Source: a virus. From it: a DNA stretch of 46,963 nucleotides. The notes below the pieces were generated by a model. It ran no database searches. It worked only from the letters and a program-made list of their open reading frames with translations, and had not been told where the DNA came from. Shown here piece by piece: positions 44,799 to 46,963 of the stretch (positions are counted from its first letter, which is position 1; the number at the start of each line of letters is the position of its first letter). The stretch is from the IMG/VR virus record IMGVR_UViG_3300044621_002117, positions 1 through 46,963 of that record; one strand, given 5' to 3'. The position numbers were made by a program, and so were the translations under genes.

Positions 44799-45806
44799 TT
44801 AGAACGCAGAAATTAATTTCTTAATTTTATTTTTTTCTGCGGTTAGAATTGGGTCAAACCCTGATGCACCCGCCATGAGTGTTTCAGAATTTCCACGCCC
44901 TGAACGATAGTAATCAAGGCGTTCAGTAAGTGCATTGAATGCACCCCACTTTGTTCCCTTGATATTAGCGTTAGTTGGTGAGTTGTGATACAACTCGTCA
45001 AGCAACACGACTTTGTTTTCCCACTTAGTCAATGCAACTTTAGCAGCATCCTTGTCAGGCTTAGGATAAATTGTCTGAATTAATTTTGAGAATTCAGCAT
45101 CAGTGATTGATTGAGAATAAAGAGCCTGAGCCTCTTTCTCGAATTCATCAAAGTACCCAAGAGCAAGCCCAAGAGTTTCACGAGCAACTTGGATGCGACC
45201 TTCAACAGATTGCGTGTGGCGAATCTTGAAAGATTGCTTAGCATTCTTCATTGCAAGGTTAAGAGTGTTTTGGCATACAACACGAACAGGAGTAACAGCA
45301 GCCTGAACGGCAACTGACCCGTCATGAGATGTCCAAACAATTAGATACAACTTAGTTGCATCATTTGCGCCTTGTGGGTCAAGCACCATTGTGCGAGGAA
45401 TATCCACTGTACCGAATACAACCTTACCGCTACGAAGTGAGCCAGCAGATTCCCAACGGCAATCAGCATTAGCATCATGAATTGCATCAGCGAATGCGAA
45501 TAGTTCCTCATTCTGCACAGGCTTGTAACGCTTTCCAACAGTTGCAAGAACATCAGTTCCATTGTTGAATGGGTTGTCACGAATAACTAATTGAGCATTA
45601 GATACATCATTCCATGTATCTGAGATATGGTCAGTTAGTGGAGACAGGCGAACATTCCAATTAGAAAGTTTTGCCTCATCTAACATCATTTGAGTTGTGA
45701 CATCTTCATCTTGTGTAAAGATGCGATTTGCGAGATTGTGCCAAGCGGGTGCGCCACGCAGAGCGAATGCAACTTGACCATTTTCGGTTTCGAGATTATG
45801 AGCCAT
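44799..45806 (-). CDS. DUF932 family protein
   Basis: This 335-residue protein (NLETENGQVAFALRGAPAWHNLANRI at the start, TPVRVVCQNTLNLAMKNAKQSFKIRHTQSV in the middle, LDYYRSGRG and KNKIKKLISAF at the end) matches the phage/plasmid-like DUF932 family (TIGR03299), whose function is unknown. Length agrees with the family. The start follows a long leader with GAAAGG, about 12 nt upstream of the ATG. It is the largest gene in the minus-strand block. Confidence 0.85.
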   Translation of the reverse strand: MAHNLETENGQVAFALRGAPAWHNLANRIFTQDEDVTTQMMLDEAKLSNWNVRLSPLTDHISDTWNDVSNAQLVIRDNPFNNGTDVLATVGKRYKPVQNEELFAFADAIHDANADCRWESAGSLRSGKVVFGTVDIPRTMVLDPQGANDATKLYLIVWTSHDGSVAVQAAVTPVRVVCQNTLNLAMKNAKQSFKIRHTQSVEGRIQVARETLGLALGYFDEFEKEAQALYSQSITDAEFSKLIQTIYPKPDKDAAKVALTKWENKVVLLDELYHNSPTNANIKGTKWGAFNALTERLDYYRSGRGNSETLMAGASGFDPILTAEKNKIKKLISAF

Positions 45807-45836
45807 TATTTTTTACCTTTCGTTTGATTAGTTGTA

Positions 45837-45859
45837 AGTATAACAGACCCCACTGACAT
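45837..45859 (-). promoter_or_regulatory. TGTCAGTGG-class promoter (copy 6)
   Basis: ATGTCA, 11 bp, TATACT with TGT before it, then AATCAAACGAAAGG. Drives the DUF932 gene. Confidence 0.7.
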
Positions 45860-45913
45860 TGTCTAGGATTAGTTACAATATGTCCGAATTGATCCATGTG
45901 ATTAATCTCACAA

Positions 45914-45973
45914 AATTCCAGGGTTATCCACAAGTGGTCGTAACCCTGTGGATAACCCCTTAGCTTTGCGGGC
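45914..45973. repeat. Dispersed intergenic repeat, copy 6, with inverted DnaA boxes
   Basis: AATTCCAGGG and TCGTAA keep the 23-nt spacing, and CCCCTTAGCTTTGCGGGCC follows. Between and around them lie TTATCCACA (45924-45932) and TGTGGATAA (45947-45955), perfect DnaA-box consensus in opposite orientation within a 12-bp inverted repeat. The structure could be a replication origin, a DnaA-titrating site, or a terminator hairpin for the minus-strand gene ending at 46003. Confidence 0.7.
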
Positions 45974-46002
45974 CAGCTGCATATGCAACTGGTGCTAGAT
46001 CT

Positions 46003-46257
46003 TTACAGACCTAACTCTTCCCTAGTCAATTGGTTTTTGCGATTGAAGTTAATAACTTCGGACGGGAGATAAAGAGCAGTAGTCTTAGTCTTCTTCAATG
46101 TATCATAGACATAAGCACGAACATCCCCTAAGAAATTACGTCTATTAGAGAATGCTAACTCAGTTAGATAATCTTTATCTACACCTTGTTCTGAATAGAT
46201 TGTTACATCATTTGCTTTGTTTGCATCATAGATTTCTACTCTGAAACGATTTTTCAT
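46003..46257 (-). CDS. Hypothetical protein
   Basis: This 84-residue protein (NRFRVEIYDANKANDVTIYSEQGVDKDYLTELAFSNRR...) is mixed alpha/beta and basic at the end. It is preceded by AAAGGCAACAAA, and no promoter is seen, so it is probably co-transcribed with the gene at 46329. No family recognised. Confidence 0.65.
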   Translation of the reverse strand: MKNRFRVEIYDANKANDVTIYSEQGVDKDYLTELAFSNRRNFLGDVRAYVYDTLKKTKTTALYLPSEVINFNRKNQLTREELGL

Positions 46258-46328
46258 TTTGTTGCCTTTGTTAGTAGTTGTCCCAAAAGGGAGAGCAGTT
46301 TGGCGACATACTCAGGTCGTTGGATTAT

Positions 46329-46751
46329 TTACAGATAACGAGCAACTGCATTGTATGTAGAAGTATTTACTACTTCCTCATCTGTCATCTTGAGAATACG
46401 AATAGCGTTCTCAATTTCTTGCTTTTGCTCTAGGTATGTGTGGCGACCCATTTGCTCAAAATCACGCTCAGGCTCTGCTGGTAGTTCTGATTGTGTAACT
46501 GTCAAATCAAAGTCAATGTTGAGAGTGTTGTTCCAAGCACGATAGTTAGTACGGAAGTTTTCTGCCTTCTTGATGTTAGAAACGGCATAGGCAGTAATTT
46601 CCTTCTGCCACTTTTCCATAGCCTTCTTATACTTTGCTTCGTTTGTTTCTTGATTAGCATAGTTAGCATTAAGTTCTACCAACTTTGCTTCTAGTGCCTT
46701 GATTACCTTTGGTGTTGCGATTTTAACGCTGATTGCTTTTCCTCTAGCCAT
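46329..46751 (-). CDS. Coiled-coil hypothetical protein
   Basis: This 140-residue, strongly helical and charged protein (TPKVIKALEAKLVELNANYANQETNEAKYKKAMEKWQKEI, then YLEQKQEIENAIRILKMTDEEV) probably forms a coiled-coil dimer. Promoter and AACGAAAG leader upstream. No family recognised. Confidence 0.65.
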   Translation of the reverse strand: MARGKAISVKIATPKVIKALEAKLVELNANYANQETNEAKYKKAMEKWQKEITAYAVSNIKKAENFRTNYRAWNNTLNIDFDLTVTQSELPAEPERDFEQMGRHTYLEQKQEIENAIRILKMTDEEVVNTSTYNAVARYL

Positions 46752-46790
46752 TTGTTTCCTTCTTTCGTTGTTGGTTGGTTTGATTAGATA

Positions 46791-46813
46791 ATTATAGCAG
46801 GGGGGTCTGACAT
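46791..46813 (-). promoter_or_regulatory. TGTCA-class promoter inside a terminator hairpin (copy 7)
   Basis: ATGTCA, 11 bp, TATAAT with TGC before it. The TGTCA element lies in the loop, and part of the spacer in the stem, of a G-rich hairpin that would end transcription of the gene upstream. The leader again carries AACAACGAAAG. Confidence 0.7.
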
Positions 46814-46830
46814 TTCTGCGACCCCCCTCC
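46800..46830 (-). terminator. Terminator of the partial gene at the window end
   Basis: GGGGGGTC pairs with GACCCCCC around a 12-nt loop. It lies a few bases after the stop of the partial gene. No U-run is visible, so efficiency is uncertain. Confidence 0.55.
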
Positions 46831-46837
46831 CATTAGA

Positions 46838-46963
46838 TTAAACGCCTAGTAGTGTTTGAGCGGATACGGAAGTCCAACGAGTTTCCTTGTTGGGCATTTC
46901 CAATAGCACACGCACCGAGCCAGATGTTTGTGGGTGGATTTCTTTAATCACACCTGTTTTCTT
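46838..46963 (-). CDS. C-terminal fragment of a hypothetical protein
   Basis: The last 41 codons of a gene that continues beyond the window (KKTGVIKEIHPQTSGSVRVLLEMPNKETRWTSVSAQTLLGV) show a beta-rich end with basic and Trp residues, like a small SH3-like or KOW-type barrel. No function can be assigned. Confidence 0.6.
   Translation of the reverse strand, partial: KKTGVIKEIHPQTSGSVRVLLEMPNKETRWTSVSAQTLLGV

Overview
This window is a piece of a large, AT-rich double-stranded DNA phage genome. The host is most probably a low-GC actinobacterium, for example a freshwater acI-type or marine lineage. The actinobacterial clues are a WhiB-family regulator, an Lsr2-like DNA-binding peptide, an AhpC/AhpD pair of mycobacterial type, a DUF7455-like zinc protein, and many genes that appear to be transcribed as leaderless mRNAs. 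The phage identity rests on the terminase pair, the phage-type replication genes, the CHAP endolysin cassette, and the dense packing with ATGA and TAATG overlaps. The host assignment is inference. No portal, capsid or tail gene is recognisable, so the window is only part of the genome.

Positions 1-11,300 (plus strand) hold replication and recombination genes. They are a primase fragment, a gp32-like ssDNA-binding protein, a DnaE-type polymerase, RecA, a bacterial-type SSB, a Cas4-like nuclease, a RuvC-like resolvase and a small PD-(D/E)XK nuclease, with two 2-oxoglutarate (2OG) oxygenases interspersed. Positions 11,300-13,660 carry the terminase subunits. Positions 13,650-23,160 carry modification and metabolic genes: 2OG oxygenases, a NodU-type carbamoyltransferase whose 3' end runs into a tRNA, tRNA-Met/Arg/Lys, AhpC and AhpD, three SGNH-hydrolase-like proteins, and an APS-kinase/nucleotidyltransferase fusion.

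Positions 23,200-26,900 hold a secreted PA14 protein with a 12-unit EPTPEPTD repeat, followed by a lysis-like cassette (small membrane proteins, lipoprotein, CHAP endolysin). Positions 26,900-39,330 are accessory: an SDR, WhiB, a proteasome-like Ntn hydrolase, a secreted subtilase, thioredoxin, a secreted Ig-like protein, a GroES-like protein, a glutathione peroxidase, three more 2OG oxygenases and many tiny zinc-binding or membrane peptides. Most transcription units here start with a promoter whose -10 box lies 6-9 nt before the ATG.

At about 39,330-39,820 the plus-strand genes meet a convergent minus-strand block that runs to the end of the window. This block contains small hypothetical genes, an Lsr2-like peptide, an Api92-like protein, a DUF932 protein and tRNA-Asp. 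It is organised differently from the rest. Seven promoters share a TGTCA element exactly 11 bp upstream of the -10 box, most followed by an AACGAAAG leader. Six copies of a noncoding repeat sit between transcription units, and one copy contains two inverted DnaA boxes. This looks like a separately controlled (perhaps early) regulon and is the least explained part of the window.

The genes suggest a phage that replicates its DNA largely with its own proteins, supplements host translation (tRNAs for AAA, AGA, ATG and GAC), and protects its host from peroxides (AhpC, AhpD, thioredoxin, GPx). It also carries an unusually large set of oxygenase and transferase genes that may modify DNA, protein or glycans. 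All functions are predicted from sequence motifs alone.
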